Shown: positions 42,671-54,136, counted from the stretch's first letter. The stretch is 64,000 bases of DNA from Variovorax sp. PAMC26660 (GCF_014302995.1 NZ_CP060295.1:496001-560000), one strand, 5' to 3'. Made by a program: numbers and translations. The notes: generated by a model not told the origin, from the letters alone.

Positions 42671-44269
42671 ATGCCCCTTCCCCGCTTCACGCGTCGCACC
42701 ACCCTGCTCTCGGCCGCCTTTTTTGGCGCGAACACCTTGCTTGCGCTGCCGGCCTTCGCAGCCGATGAACCCAAGCGCGGCGGCACGCTGGTGATCGGCA
42801 GCACGCAGACGCCACGGCACCTGAACGGCGCGGTGCAATCGGGCATTGCCACCGCCTTGCCTTCGACACAGATCTTCGCGAGCCCGCTGCGCTTCGACGA
42901 CAAGTGGAACCCGCAGCCCTACTTGGCCGAGTCGTGGAAGCTGGCCGACGACGGCAAGTCGCTCACGCTCAAGCTGCGCAAGGACGCGCTGTTCCACGAC
43001 GGCAAGCCGGTCACCTCGGCCGACGTGGCGTTCTCGATCATGGCGATCAAGGCCAACCACCCGTTCACCACCATGCTCGGCCCGGTCGAAAAGGTGGAAA
43101 CGCCCGATGCGTACACCGCCATCATCCGCATGAGCGTGCCGCACCCCGCCATCGTGCTGGCAATGTCGCCGGCCCTGTGCCCGATTCTTCCCAAGCACAT
43201 CTATGGCGACGGGCAAGACCTGAAGAACCATCCGCGCAACAGCACCGACGTCGTCGGCTCGGGCCCGTTCCGCGTGACCGACTTCAAGCCGGCGCAGCGC
43301 GTGGTGCTGGAGCGCTTCGACAAGTTCTTCCTGCCGAACAAGCCGTACCTGGACAAGATCATCGTCAACATCACGCCCGACTCGGCGAGCCTGATCCTCG
43401 GGCTGGAGCGCGGCGACATCCAGATGGTGCCCTTCGCCACGCTGCCCACCGACCTCAAGCGCCTGGCGAACGATCCGAAGGTGTCGCTCACGCCCAAGGG
43501 CTACGAGGGCATTGGCGCGCTCAACTGGCTGGCCTTCAACACCGCGAAGAAGCCGCTGTCGGACGTGCAAGTGCGCAAGGCCATCGCCACCGCCATCGAC
43601 AAGAACTTCATCACCAAGGCGCTGATGGGTGGCTTTGCCACCGTGTCCGATGGCCCGCTGGTGGCGAGCAGCCCCTTTGCGGTGACGGACCTCGTGCGCT
43701 ACCCGCTCGACCTGAAGAAGGCCGGCGAAATGCTCGACGCCGCAGGCTACAAGGCCGGCGCGGGCGGCGAGCGTTTCAAGCTCACCATCGACTACCTGCC
43801 CGGCGCCGACGACCAGCAGAAGAACGTGGCCGAGTACATCCGTGGCCAGCTCAAGAAGGTGGGCATCACGGTCGAGGTGCGTGCCTCGGCCGACTTCCCG
43901 GCCTGGGCCAAGCGGCTGGCCTCGCACGACTTCGACCTGTCGATGGACACGGTATTCAACTGGGGCGACCCGATCATCGGCGTGCACCGCACCTACCTGT
44001 CGACCAACATCAAGCCGATCGTGTGGACCAACACGCAGTCGTATGCCAACCCGAAGGTGGACGAGCTGCTCAACACCGCCGGCAGCCTGATCGATGCGAC
44101 GCAGCGCAAGGCCTACTACGCGACCTTCCAGAAGATCGTGACCGACGACCTGCCCATCGAGTTCATCAACCAGGTGCCGTACCACACGGTCACCAGCAAG
44201 AAGCTGGCGAACGTGCCCACCACCATCTGGGGGCCGATGTCGCCGATGGACGAGGTCTACTTCAAGTAA
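42671..44269 (+). CDS. dipeptide/oligopeptide ABC transporter substrate-binding protein
   Basis: A 532-residue periplasmic binding protein of the SBP_bac_5 family. The signal peptide MPLPRFTRRTTLLSAAFFGANTLLALPAFA has an RR pair (possible Tat). Mature start ADEPKRGGTLVIGSTQTPRHLN; the family signature region ESWKLADDGKSLTLKLRKDALFHDGKPVTSADVAF lies at residues about 86-120 (shown here as one run of adjacent motifs). AGAGG stands before ATG 42671. It begins a six-gene operon with two permeases, two ATPases and an amidohydrolase, so the ligand may be an amide-containing compound other than a simple peptide. Confidence 0.92.
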   Translation: MPLPRFTRRTTLLSAAFFGANTLLALPAFAADEPKRGGTLVIGSTQTPRHLNGAVQSGIATALPSTQIFASPLRFDDKWNPQPYLAESWKLADDGKSLTLKLRKDALFHDGKPVTSADVAFSIMAIKANHPFTTMLGPVEKVETPDAYTAIIRMSVPHPAIVLAMSPALCPILPKHIYGDGQDLKNHPRNSTDVVGSGPFRVTDFKPAQRVVLERFDKFFLPNKPYLDKIIVNITPDSASLILGLERGDIQMVPFATLPTDLKRLANDPKVSLTPKGYEGIGALNWLAFNTAKKPLSDVQVRKAIATAIDKNFITKALMGGFATVSDGPLVASSPFAVTDLVRYPLDLKKAGEMLDAAGYKAGAGGERFKLTIDYLPGADDQQKNVAEYIRGQLKKVGITVEVRASADFPAWAKRLASHDFDLSMDTVFNWGDPIIGVHRTYLSTNIKPIVWTNTQSYANPKVDELLNTAGSLIDATQRKAYYATFQKIVTDDLPIEFINQVPYHTVTSKKLANVPTTIWGPMSPMDEVYFK

Positions 44270-44290
44270 GAAGGGCGCGGCGACAACATC

Positions 44291-45268
44291 ATGGGAACGC
44301 TGCGCTACGCCGCCTCGCGACTGCTCCAGGCCATCGGCCTGGTGCTGGCGGTGGTGGTCCTGAACTTCGTGCTGGTGCACGCCGCACCGGGCGACCCGGT
44401 GGAAACCATTGCCGGCGCCAGCGGCGGCATGTCGCCCGAGCTGATGGCACAACTGCGCACGCAGTACGGGCTCGACAAGCCGCTGCCGGTGCAACTGTTC
44501 GTGTACCTGGGCAAGGTGGTGCGCGGTGATCTCGGCTATTCGTACTTCTTCAACCTGCCGGTGACGAACCTGATTGCCGAGCGGGTGCCGGCCACACTGC
44601 TGCTGGTGCTCAGCTCGGTGCTGCTGACCTTCGTGGTGGGCACGGCATTGGGCGTGCTGTCGTCGCGCAAGCCGAACGGCTGGCTGTCGCAGTTCATCAA
44701 CGTGCTGTCGCTGGTGGGCTTTGCGGCGCCGGTGTTCTGGCTCGGCATCATGCTGGTGATCCTGCTGGCCTCGGTGTTCCCCATCCTGCCGGTGGCGGGC
44801 ATGCGCGCCATCGATTCGAGCGGCACCGGCGGCCTGGCGGACATGGTCGACGTGGCCTACCACCTGGTGCTGCCCACGCTCACGCTGAGCCTGGTGTACC
44901 TGGCGCAGTACAGCCGGCTTGCGCGCTCGTCAATGCTCGACGTGCTCGGCTCGGACTTCATCCGCACCGCGCGCGCCAAAGGGTTGGCCGATCGCGTGGT
45001 GCTCTACAAGCATGCGCTGCGCAATGCGCTGCTGCCGGTGGTCACCGTGCTGGGGCTGCAGTTCGGCAATGTGCTGGCGGGCGCGATCCTGGTCGAGACG
45101 GTCTTCAACTGGCCGGGCCTGGGCCGGCTGGCCTTCGAGTCGGTGCTGCGGCGCGACTACCCGACCATCCTGGGCGTGCTGCTGTTCTCTTCCATCGTGG
45201 TGGTGGTGATGAACCAGCTCACCGATCTTTGCTACCGCTTCATCGATCCACGGATCAAGGCTTCATGA
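44291..45268 (+). CDS. peptide-type ABC transporter permease (DppB-like)
   Basis: A 325-residue inner-membrane permease with six helices and the BPD_transp_1 loop [31 protein letters not shown] (EAA-type motif, residues about 218-248). N-terminal motif [13 protein letters not shown] and [14 protein letters not shown] are typical of the DppB/OppB group. It starts 21 bases after the binding-protein gene and its TGA overlaps the next ATG. Confidence 0.93.
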   Translation: MGTLRYAASRLLQAIGLVLAVVVLNFVLVHAAPGDPVETIAGASGGMSPELMAQLRTQYGLDKPLPVQLFVYLGKVVRGDLGYSYFFNLPVTNLIAERVPATLLLVLSSVLLTFVVGTALGVLSSRKPNGWLSQFINVLSLVGFAAPVFWLGIMLVILLASVFPILPVAGMRAIDSSGTGGLADMVDVAYHLVLPTLTLSLVYLAQYSRLARSSMLDVLGSDFIRTARAKGLADRVVLYKHALRNALLPVVTVLGLQFGNVLAGAILVETVFNWPGLGRLAFESVLRRDYPTILGVLLFSSIVVVVMNQLTDLCYRFIDPRIKAS

Positions 45269-46196
45269 ACAAGGTCGTCGCGATGTCCTCCGTCCCTGCC
45301 GTACCGCCCAGAACCAACGCCGGAGCCGGAACCACGGCCCGGCCCGCCGTACGGGTGGAGCACCCCGGCATGGAGGCGCTGCGCATGTTCCTGCGCAACC
45401 CTTCGGCCATCGTCGGCATGGCGATGCTGCTGCTGATTTTGCTGGTGGCCATCGCCGGGCCGTGGGTGCTGCCGGCCGACCCGTTCGAGATCAAGGCCGC
45501 GCCGCTCACGCCGCCCTTCAGCGAAGAGGCCTGGTTCGGCACCGACTACCTGGGCCGCGACGTGCTCACCGCGTTGATCTACGGTGGGCGCGCCACGCTG
45601 CTGGTGGGCGCGGTGGCCGCCCTGCTGTCGGTGCTGATCGGCATCACGCTCGGCGCCTTCGCGGGCTACTACGGCGGCAAGATCGATGCCGCGCTGATGA
45701 AGCTCACCGAGTTCTTCCAGGTGCTGCCCGCGCTGCTGTTTGCGATGGTGGTGGTCACGCTGTTCTCGCCCACGCTGGTGACGGTGACGCTGGCCATCGG
45801 CGTCGTGAGCTGGACCGGCACCGCGCGCCTCACACGGGCCGAGTTCATGAAGTTCCGGGGGCTGGAGTTCGTGCGCGCCGAACGGGCCATTGGCGCGCGC
45901 GACGCCCGCATCATCTGGAAGGTGATCCTGCCGAACGCGCTGCCACCGCTGGTGGTGTCGGCCACGCTGGCAGTGGGCGCGGCCATTCTTTTCGAGGCGG
46001 GCCTGTCGTTCCTCGGCCTGGGCGATCCGAACCAGATGAGCTGGGGGCTGATGATCGGCTCCAGCCGGCAGTACGTGCTGTCGTGCTGGTGGGCCGTGGC
46101 CTTTCCCGGCGCGGCGATCTTCGTCACCGTGCTGGCCGTGAGCCTGATCGGCGACGGGCTGAACGATGCCCTCAACCCCAAGCTGAGGGAGCGCTG

Positions 46197-46197
<1 letters not shown>
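45265..46197 (+). CDS. peptide-type ABC transporter permease (DppC-like)
   Basis: A 310-residue permease of the DppC/OppC group. The N-terminus (about 1-45) is a cytosolic extension; then [20 protein letters not shown] (first helix), [25 protein letters not shown] and the EAA loop [25 protein letters not shown] 45265 overlaps the upstream stop (ATGA). It is followed by the ATPase gene whose ATG overlaps its own stop by one base (TGATG). Confidence 0.93.
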
Positions 46198-47245
<1,048 letters not shown>

Positions 47246-47249
<4 letters not shown>

Positions 47250-48283
47250 CGTTCATCGGCAAGACCGACACGCTGCTCGCGGTCGACGACTTGAAAGTGC
47301 ACTTTCCGCGCGGCAAGGCCGGCTGGGGCCGCACGCCCGAGGTGGTGAAGGCGGTGGACGGCGTCTCCTTCGAGATCCGCCGTGGCAGCACGCTCGCGGT
47401 GGTGGGCGAATCGGGCTCCGGCAAGACCACGACCGCGCTGGCGGTAATGCGGCTGTCGCCCATCACGTCCGGCAGCATGCGGCTGGGCGATACCGACCTC
47501 GGCGCGCTGCAGGGCGAGAAGCTGCGGCAGGCGCGCACGCGCATGCAGATCATTTTTCAGGACCCGTTCTCTTCGCTGAATCCGCGTGAACGCGCGGGTG
47601 CGGCCGTGCGTGCGCCGCTGGACCTGATGAAGGTGGGCACGCCCGATGAGCGCACGCGCCGCGTGGCCGAGCTGTTCGAGGCCGTGGGCCTGCGGCCCGA
47701 ACAGCAGCACCTGTTTCCACACCAGTTCTCGGGCGGGCAACGCCAGCGCATCAACATCGCGCGGGCGCTGGCCACCAACCCCGAGCTGGTGGTGTGCGAC
47801 GAGCCCGTGTCGGCACTGGACATCGCCATTCGCGCACAGATCCTGAACCTGCTGGCGCGGCTGCAGCGCGAGCTGGGCCTGACCTACCTGTTCATCTCGC
47901 ACGACATGGCGGTGGTGGAACACATCTGCGACGACATCGCCGTGATGTACCTGGGCCAGATCGTCGAGCGCGCGCCACGGCGCAGTTTTTTCGCGCGGCC
48001 TCTGCATCCGTACAGCGTGGCGCTGATGTCGGCGGTGCCGACCTTGAGCGGCGGGCGCCGGCGCGCCGCGAACCGCATCAAGCTCATGGGCGATCCGCCG
48101 AGCCCCATCAATCCGCCCAAGGGCTGCCGCTTTGCCGGGCGCTGCCCGGTTGCCGAGCCAGCCTGCGCGGCCGAACTCCCGCCGCTGCGCGAAGTCGCGC
48201 CCGATCATTGGGTACGCTGCAGGCGTGTCGACGTCGTCGACGGCCTGCCGCGCCCTCCTCTTTCGATTCCCACATCGCCATGA
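47246..48283 (+). CDS. peptide-type ABC transporter ATP-binding protein (DppF-like)
   Basis: A 345-residue second ATPase: Walker [11 protein letters not shown], signature [16 protein letters not shown], Walker [13 protein letters not shown], and the C-terminal Cys motif [15 protein letters not shown]. It pairs with the DppD-like subunit as the second nucleotide-binding subunit. Start and stop overlap the neighbouring genes by four bases each (ATGA). Confidence 0.94.
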
Positions 48284-49962
48284 GCACCAGCAAAACCACC
48301 GTCTACCCCGCCCGCAAGATCATCACCATGAACCCGATGCAGCCGCACGCCACCCACGTGGCGGTGCGCGACGGCCGCGTGCTGTCCGTGGGCTCGCTCG
48401 CCGACATGCAGGCCTGGGGCAACTTCACGCTCGACGAACGCTTCGCCGACAAGGTGCTGATGCCGGGCCTGGTCGAAGGCCACTGCCACCTGAAAGAAGG
48501 CAGCATGTGGGACTGGACGTACCTGGGCTGGTTCGACCGCCGCGACCCCGAAGGCAAGGTGTGGAGCGGCCTGCGCTCGATGGATGAAGTCGTGGCGCGC
48601 CTTTCCGAAGTCGCCGCGAAGATGACGGCCGACGGCGTGCCCGACACCGAGCCGCTGGTGGCCTGGGGGTTCGATCCGATCTACTTCGGCGGCGAGCGCA
48701 TGACGGTGCAGCACGTGGACCGCGCGAGCGCCACGCGCCCCATCGTCATCGGCCATGCCAACGGCCACCTGATGAACGTCAACAGCGCGATGCTGCGCAT
48801 TGCCGAGATCACGCTCGACAACGAGGTCGAGGGCGTGGTCAAGTTCGCGAGCGGCGAAACAGAAGGCGAGCCCACCGGCGAGCTGCAGGAGCCGGCCGCG
48901 ATGTTCCTGGTGCTGCGCAAGATCGGCAATGCCGGCCTGCTCGCGCCGATGACCGAGGCCGGCATTCGCTCGTTCGGCCGCCTGGCCTGCCTGCAGGGCG
49001 TGACCACCGCGACCGACCTCGTGAACAAGCTGACGGAAGAAGACTGCGGCGTGCTGGAGAAGGTGACGCAGGACGATGGCTTCGCCGTGCGCATCCTTCC
49101 GGCCTTCCAGGCCTTTCACGGCACGCATGGCGCCGCGCTCGGCGCGGAGCACGTCAAGAGCCTGCTGCCGCGCAACACCGACCGCCTGCGCTACGGCCTC
49201 GTGAAGATGATGCTCGACGGCTCGATCCAGGGCTTCTCGGCGCGGCTGCGATGGCCGGGTCATTTCAACGGCGCGCCCAATGGCATCTGGGTGACGGCGC
49301 CCGCGCAATACGAAGCCGACTTCGAGACCTACCACCGCGCGGGCCTCACGATCCACACGCACACCAACGGCGACGAGGCCAGCGAGGTGGCCATCAACGC
49401 CATCGAACGCGTGCTGACGAATGCGCCGCGCCCCGACCACCGCCACACGCTGCAGCACGGCCAGATGATCGACGCGCCGCTGTTCCGCCGCATGGCGTCG
49501 CTGGGCCTGTGCGCCAACCTGTTCGCCAACCACATCTGGTACTGGGGCGACCAGCACTACGAGATGACGATGGGCCCCGACCGCGCCAACCGGCTCGATG
49601 CCTGCGGCAGCGCGCTCGCGGCGGGCGTTCCGCTGGCCATCCATTCCGATGCGCCGGTCACGCCGTTGGGTCCGTTGTTCACCGCGTGGTGCGCGGTCAA
49701 TCGCATCACGCCCAAGGGTCGGCTGTTGGGCGAAGCGGAGCGCATCACGGTGGCTCAGGCGTTGCGTGCGATCACGCTCGGTGCAGCCTGGACGTTGAAG
49801 CTCGACGGCGAGATCGGCAGCATCGAATGCGGCAAGCGTGCGGACTTCTGTGTGCTGGAAGACGATCCGCTGGAGATGGACCCTGTGTTACTGAAGGATG
49901 CGCGTGTGTGGGGCACGGTGCTGTCGGGGCGGGTGTTCGAGGCGCAACGTCCGCTGAAATGA
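48280..49962 (+). CDS. YtcJ-like metal-dependent amidohydrolase
   Basis: A 560-residue amidohydrolase (Amidohydro_3). The metal motif H-x-H is GHCHLKEG (residues about 67-74), later ligands lie in LTIHTHTNGDE, the conserved HGQ in LQHGQMID and the Asp in LAIHSDAPVTP. The C-terminal composite domain ends IGSIECGKRADFCVLEDDP. It has no signal peptide, so it acts in the cytosol. Its start overlaps the ABC ATPase stop, which suggests it hydrolyses the imported compound. The substrate is unknown. Confidence 0.92.
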   Translation: MSTSKTTVYPARKIITMNPMQPHATHVAVRDGRVLSVGSLADMQAWGNFTLDERFADKVLMPGLVEGHCHLKEGSMWDWTYLGWFDRRDPEGKVWSGLRSMDEVVARLSEVAAKMTADGVPDTEPLVAWGFDPIYFGGERMTVQHVDRASATRPIVIGHANGHLMNVNSAMLRIAEITLDNEVEGVVKFASGETEGEPTGELQEPAAMFLVLRKIGNAGLLAPMTEAGIRSFGRLACLQGVTTATDLVNKLTEEDCGVLEKVTQDDGFAVRILPAFQAFHGTHGAALGAEHVKSLLPRNTDRLRYGLVKMMLDGSIQGFSARLRWPGHFNGAPNGIWVTAPAQYEADFETYHRAGLTIHTHTNGDEASEVAINAIERVLTNAPRPDHRHTLQHGQMIDAPLFRRMASLGLCANLFANHIWYWGDQHYEMTMGPDRANRLDACGSALAAGVPLAIHSDAPVTPLGPLFTAWCAVNRITPKGRLLGEAERITVAQALRAITLGAAWTLKLDGEIGSIECGKRADFCVLEDDPLEMDPVLLKDARVWGTVLSGRVFEAQRPLK

Positions 49963-50027
49963 AGTCTTGCGTTTTTGTCTGTTGCGTTGGTCGTTTGGGG
50001 CGCTGCTATTCAGGGCATCGCTCACGC

Positions 50028-50244
50028 CGACACGGTGCTCTTTTCGCGAATGTCCCCCGCTTCGCTCCTCCTTTATTTCGCGAAAAGAGCCCCGTATCGA
50101 CGTGAGCGCTCAGAGCGGTCGTTGATCGCAGGATCACCAGCAGCGTGCCCAGGTGCGAATGACGCCGGGTGCTCCCCGCAGCGAAATAAAGGAGGAGCGA
50201 AGCGGGGGACATTCGCGGAGGGGAGCACCCGGTGTCATTCGCAC
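50028..50244 (-). repeat. composite double-hairpin repeat element, right copy, inverted
   Basis: Reverse-complement counterpart of 37431-37648. Hairpin 3 (50028-50099) corresponds to hairpin 2 and hairpin 4 (50153-50244) to hairpin 1; the spacer between them is also conserved. Both loops contain the ctcctcctttatttcgc core. It occupies most of the 342-bp gap 49963-50304 between the amidohydrolase and the COG0523 gene; nothing else is seen there. Confidence 0.9.
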
Positions 50245-50304
50245 TCGCCCCGGACAAGAGCCGATGCAACAACGTCAACGTGAAAAAAAACTGAACCCCA
50301 TCCG

Positions 50305-51291
50305 ATGCAGATGAAGAAGCGACTACCGCTCACCGTCATCGGTGGCTTCCTGGGCGCCGGAAAGACCACGCTGCTCAACCGCTGGCTGCGCGACGCGAAG
50401 GGCCTGCGCATGGCTGTGCTGGTCAACGACTTCGGCGCACTCAACATCGACGCCGACCTGATCGCCGCCACGCACGGCGACACGCTGGCGCTGACCAACG
50501 GCTGCGTGTGCTGCCAGATCGGCGACGACCTGGGACGTGCGCTGGTGCAGGTGATCGAATCGACCACGCCTTTCGACGCGGTGGTCATCGAAGCCAGTGG
50601 CGTTTCCGATCCGTGGCGCATCGCGCAGATCGGCATGGCGGCGCCCGAGCTGAGCCTGGAGGGCGTGATCGTGCTGGTCGATGCGAGTGTGGTGGCACAG
50701 CAGTCGCGCGATTCCCTGCTGGCGGACACACTGGCGCGGCAGGTGAAATCGGCCGACCTCGTGGTGGTCAACAAGATCGATCTGGCGTCCGGCAACGCAC
50801 TGGCCGAAGCCCGTGCCTGGGTCGAGGCCACCGCGCCCGGAACGCCGTGCATACAGACCGCGCAGTCGACGGTGCCGCTGGCGCTGCTGACTGGCCTTCC
50901 GCTGCAGGAGGCTGCGCCCAACGCCTCATGTCATGTCTGCGGTCACGAGCATGACCACGCGCACGACGACCGCGACCATGACCACAGCCATTCGCCGGAC
51001 CACGGTGCCCTGTTCCAGACCTGGAGCGTGCAGCCCGAAGCGATCATTCCCGCCGCCATCCTGCGTGCCTGGCTGCGCGACATGCCACCGGGCGTGTTGC
51101 GCCTCAAGGGCCTGCTGCGCACCGGCCATGGCGCTCAGGGCGACGAGTGGTCCGAGGTCCAGTTCGCCGGACGCCACGGCTCGCTGCGCAAGGCGGCGCC
51201 GCCTGCTGGCGATGCGCGCGCGGGCGTGGTTGCCATCGGGTTGCGGCACCAACTGCCTGAAGAAGCACTGAAAGTTTTCTTCGCGGGCTGA
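50305..51291 (+). CDS. COG0523 (CobW/YeiR-like) GTPase metallochaperone
   Basis: A 328-residue G3E-family GTPase: P-loop GGFLGAGKTTLLN (residues 13-25), the metal-binding C-x-C-C motif GCVCC (66-70), GTPase motif VVIEASGVSDP and guanine specificity NKID (156-159). A His/Asp-rich, Cys-containing segment lies at about 209-233 (SCHVCGHEHDHAHDDRDHDH), followed by a CobW_C domain. Members deliver Zn, Co or Ni to enzymes. The nearby nikR gene on the same strand suggests nickel, though zinc is equally usual for this family. Confidence 0.9.
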   Translation: MQMKKRLPLTVIGGFLGAGKTTLLNRWLRDAKGLRMAVLVNDFGALNIDADLIAATHGDTLALTNGCVCCQIGDDLGRALVQVIESTTPFDAVVIEASGVSDPWRIAQIGMAAPELSLEGVIVLVDASVVAQQSRDSLLADTLARQVKSADLVVVNKIDLASGNALAEARAWVEATAPGTPCIQTAQSTVPLALLTGLPLQEAAPNASCHVCGHEHDHAHDDRDHDHSHSPDHGALFQTWSVQPEAIIPAAILRAWLRDMPPGVLRLKGLLRTGHGAQGDEWSEVQFAGRHGSLRKAAPPAGDARAGVVAIGLRHQLPEEALKVFFAG

Positions 51292-51343
51292 GCCAAGTCA
51301 TGTTGCAATCGCACGTTTTTCAACACGTGCAGGCAGCAGACGC

Positions 51344-51805
51344 ATGACTTCCCCACTCCTGATCCGCCCTCCCACGCCGCAAGACTACGCAGCGTGGAAG
51401 CCGCTCTGGGACGGCTACAACGCTTTCTATGAACGGGAGGGCCCGACCGCGCTCCCCGATGCGATCACCCAGGCCACCTGGCAGCGCTTCTTCGACGCCT
51501 ACGAGCCGGTTCACGCACTGGTCGCCGAGCGGGACGGCAAGCTGGTGGGCCTGACCCACTACCTCTTTCACCGCAGCACCACGCGCATCGAGCCGACCTG
51601 CTACCTGCAGGACCTGTTCACGCTGCAGTCAGAACGTGGTCAGGGCGTGGGCCGCAAACTCATCGAGGGTGTGTACCAGCATGCGCAGCGCGTCGGCGGG
51701 CATCGCGTGTACTGGCAGACCCACGTGACCAACACAGCAGGCCGGACGCTCTACGACAAGGTCGCCGAGCATTCGGGTTTCATCATCTACGCCACCACCG
51801 TCTGA
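51344..51805 (+). CDS. GNAT family N-acetyltransferase
   Basis: A 153-residue acetyltransferase. The acetyl-CoA loop is LQDLFTLQSERGQGVGRKLIEGV (residues about 86-108; R-G-Q-G-V-G-R), and it ends TNTAGRTLYDKVAEHSGFIIY, where the usual Y-x-x-x-G-F motif is seen. It lies 52 bases after the COG0523 gene and 24 bases before nikR, so the three may be cotranscribed. Confidence 0.9.
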   Translation: MTSPLLIRPPTPQDYAAWKPLWDGYNAFYEREGPTALPDAITQATWQRFFDAYEPVHALVAERDGKLVGLTHYLFHRSTTRIEPTCYLQDLFTLQSERGQGVGRKLIEGVYQHAQRVGGHRVYWQTHVTNTAGRTLYDKVAEHSGFIIYATTV

Positions 51806-51829
51806 CGCCACGCCAGGGCGTGCCCGACC

Positions 51830-52309
51830 ATGCAACGCTTCACCATCTCGCTGGACGACGAACTCGCGCTGGAGTTCGACCAACTGATCACCGACAAAGG
51901 CTATGTCAACCGCTCGGAAGCCGTGCGCGACCTGCTGCGCTCGGCGTTGGGCAGTGCCACCCTGGACACGGCACCGCGCAAGGGCAAGGCCTCATGGTGC
52001 GTGGCGAACGCAAGCTATGTGTACGACCACCACGACCGGACAGTGACCTCCCGCGTGCTGGACCTGCAACACGACCACCACGAGCTGGTGATCACCTGCG
52101 TGCACACGCACCTGGACCACGACCATTGCCTGGAAACCGTGGTGCTGCGCGGCCCGACGGCAGCCGTGCAGGCCTGCGCCGAGCAACTGGTGGCACTGCG
52201 CGGTGTGCGCCACGGCAATGTGCACATGGTGCCGCTGGACGCCACCGGCGAGCGGCACCATGCGCACGGCACGGCCGGCGTGCACATGCACTTCACGCCG
52301 CGCAACTGA
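51830..52309 (+). CDS. nikR: nickel-responsive regulator NikR
   Basis: A 159-residue ribbon-helix-helix repressor. RHH domain at residues 1-45 (MQRFTISLDDELALEFDQLI) and the ACT-like metal domain after it. All four high-affinity nickel ligands are present with the E. coli spacing: H81, H92, H94 and C100 in the segment LQHDHHELVITC / VHTHLDHDHC. A His-rich tail (ERHHAHGTAGVHMH) is an extra feature not usual in NikR. The targets are unknown; the upstream COG0523 and acetyltransferase genes are candidates. Confidence 0.94.
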   Translation: MQRFTISLDDELALEFDQLITDKGYVNRSEAVRDLLRSALGSATLDTAPRKGKASWCVANASYVYDHHDRTVTSRVLDLQHDHHELVITCVHTHLDHDHCLETVVLRGPTAAVQACAEQLVALRGVRHGNVHMVPLDATGERHHAHGTAGVHMHFTPRN

Positions 52310-52335
52310 CTCACTGAGCTGTCGGTGCGCCGGGC

Positions 52336-54012
52336 TCACCATGCGTAGCCCGCCTGCACCCGGGCCGCCACGCGGTTGCCATTGCTGCCGCTGCTGGTTG
52401 CGGTGGAAACGCCCACCCCCAGGTTCAGGCCTTCGTTGACCTGGTAGCCGAAGGCAAAGCCGATGGCCGACGCGCCCGCATAGTTGCCGGCCGCTGCGCC
52501 CATCCACTTCTTGCCCGCCGGCAACGTCGGCATGCTCGGCATGGCCAGGGCTGCCGCCACGCCTTGTGCGGCAAAGGCGTTCGCCTGGCTGGTCGCGTTG
52601 CTCACCGCCTGCTGCAGCTGGTTGACGTTGACGGCATCGGTGCCCAGCACGCCCGGCGCGACATTCGTGATACCGCGCAACTGACCGGTGGCGGCATTGC
52701 CTACCGACACGGTGTTGTCGCGGTCGGCCACCGAGCCCTGTCCCAGTGCCACCGCGTTGTTGCCCGTGGCCTGCGCGTTGGCGCCCAGTGCCACGGCGTT
52801 GTTGCCGCTGGCCGCCGCCTTGTTGCCCATTGCCGTGCTGCCCGCGCCGCTGGAACTGGCCCCGGGGCCGCAGGCCACCGAGCCATTCGCGTTCACCGCG
52901 CACACGCCGCTGGTCAGGGCCTGGTTCATCAGCCCCTGCAGGGCGTTGACTTGCTGGATCGTGAAGTTGTTGGCCGTGGTGATGGCCGTCTGCTGGGCCT
53001 GCTGCACCTGGCCGACATTGGCCGCATCGGTGGTGGCCTGGCCGGCGCTGACGTTGTTGATGGTGGTGCCGGCGCCACCGTTGGCATTGAGCTGCAGCGT
53101 GGTGCCGCCCGCGCCGTACTGCGCCGAGTTCTGCGCCAGGCCGAGCGCCGAATTGGCGGTGCCCTGTACGGTGAACAACTGGCTGCCGTTGACGGCATCG
53201 GTGCTGGTGGCGGTCACCGCGCCGGCGCTGACGTTGACCAGCGCGCGCGTCTGGCCCGCGCTCCCGAAAGACACCGTGTTGGCCGCGGTGGCGACGGAGT
53301 TGGCGCCGATGGCCACGCTGCCGGTCGCGCCGATCGCGACCTGGCTGCCCGATCCGATCGCCACGCCGCCCGTGGCCAACGCGGCCGCGCCCGAACGTCC
53401 GCCGTTCGCCCCGCCGATGGCGGTGCTGCCGTCGCCCGAGGCCACGGCACCCTGGCTGCTGCCCGAGGCGCTGCCGATGGCGACCGCGGAATTGCCCGAA
53501 GCCTGCGCGCCGCTGCCGCCCACCGGCGCGGGGTTGCCGCAACAGCCGGCGACGCCCGCGCCGCCAGCGCCGAGTGCGATCGCGCCATTCGCCGAGGCCT
53601 GGGCGCCGCTTCCTCCCACGCCGCCCGTTCCCCCTGCTTCGCCTAGCGCGCCGGTGCCACCGCCGCCGATGGCCGTCGCACCGTTCGCGGTGGCGCTGGC
53701 GCCCACGCCGCCGGTGCCGCCCGTTCCGCCGGAGGCACCCACGCCACCGTCGCCGCCCGCACCGATCGAGGTGGCGCCATCTCCAGAAACCGTGGCGCCG
53801 GCGCCGCCGGCGCCTCCGGTTCCGCCGGACTGCCCGGCGCCGCCATTGCCCGTGCCACCCGCCACGTAACCGGCCGCGTGAGCGCATCCCATCGCCAGCA
53901 AGGCCATCGCCGGCAGCCAGCGAAATACGCGCAGACGCGGCAACCCATGCTTGGCCCGGTGGGGTTCACGCATGACACCGTTGTTGGCACCGACCTCAGT
54001 TGATTGGGACAT
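52336..54012 (-). CDS. YadA-type trimeric autotransporter adhesin
   Basis: A 558-residue type Vc surface adhesin. An extended signal peptide (about 1-50) is followed by a Gly-rich region (about 52-165) with repeated GGTGG/AGGAG units alternating with 'ATAIGGG'-type YadA head blocks (NSAVAIGS, GSVAIGAN). Neck and stalk elements TDAVNGSQLF and TDAVNVNQL follow, and a C-terminal YadA anchor (about 495-558, KKWMGAAAGNYAGASAIGFAFGYQ) ends in Trp. GAGGTGAGG precedes ATG 54012. The Gly-rich insertions in the head are unusual. It forms homotrimers; a function in adhesion or biofilm is inferred. Confidence 0.88.
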   Translation of the reverse strand: MSQSTEVGANNGVMREPHRAKHGLPRLRVFRWLPAMALLAMGCAHAAGYVAGGTGNGGAGQSGGTGGAGGAGATVSGDGATSIGAGGDGGVGASGGTGGTGGVGASATANGATAIGGGGTGALGEAGGTGGVGGSGAQASANGAIALGAGGAGVAGCCGNPAPVGGSGAQASGNSAVAIGSASGSSQGAVASGDGSTAIGGANGGRSGAAALATGGVAIGSGSQVAIGATGSVAIGANSVATAANTVSFGSAGQTRALVNVSAGAVTATSTDAVNGSQLFTVQGTANSALGLAQNSAQYGAGGTTLQLNANGGAGTTINNVSAGQATTDAANVGQVQQAQQTAITTANNFTIQQVNALQGLMNQALTSGVCAVNANGSVACGPGASSSGAGSTAMGNKAAASGNNAVALGANAQATGNNAVALGQGSVADRDNTVSVGNAATGQLRGITNVAPGVLGTDAVNVNQLQQAVSNATSQANAFAAQGVAAALAMPSMPTLPAGKKWMGAAAGNYAGASAIGFAFGYQVNEGLNLGVGVSTATSSGSNGNRVAARVQAGYAW

Positions 54013-54136
54013 CCTCACCTCTGAAAGCAAACAAACACAAACGCGGCGGAGTGTGTCTTTTTGTTTTCAGCGGGGCCATCCCCGAAAACAAGTAAACGAG
54101 AGAACGAGCGCGCAGGCGTTGCCGCGCAGGCTGTCG

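Noticed and set aside
42602..44863. 753-codon open frame on the minus strand opposite the peptide-binding protein
   Set aside because: His/Arg/Gly-rich shadow of a clear SBP_bac_5 gene and the following permease on the plus strand.
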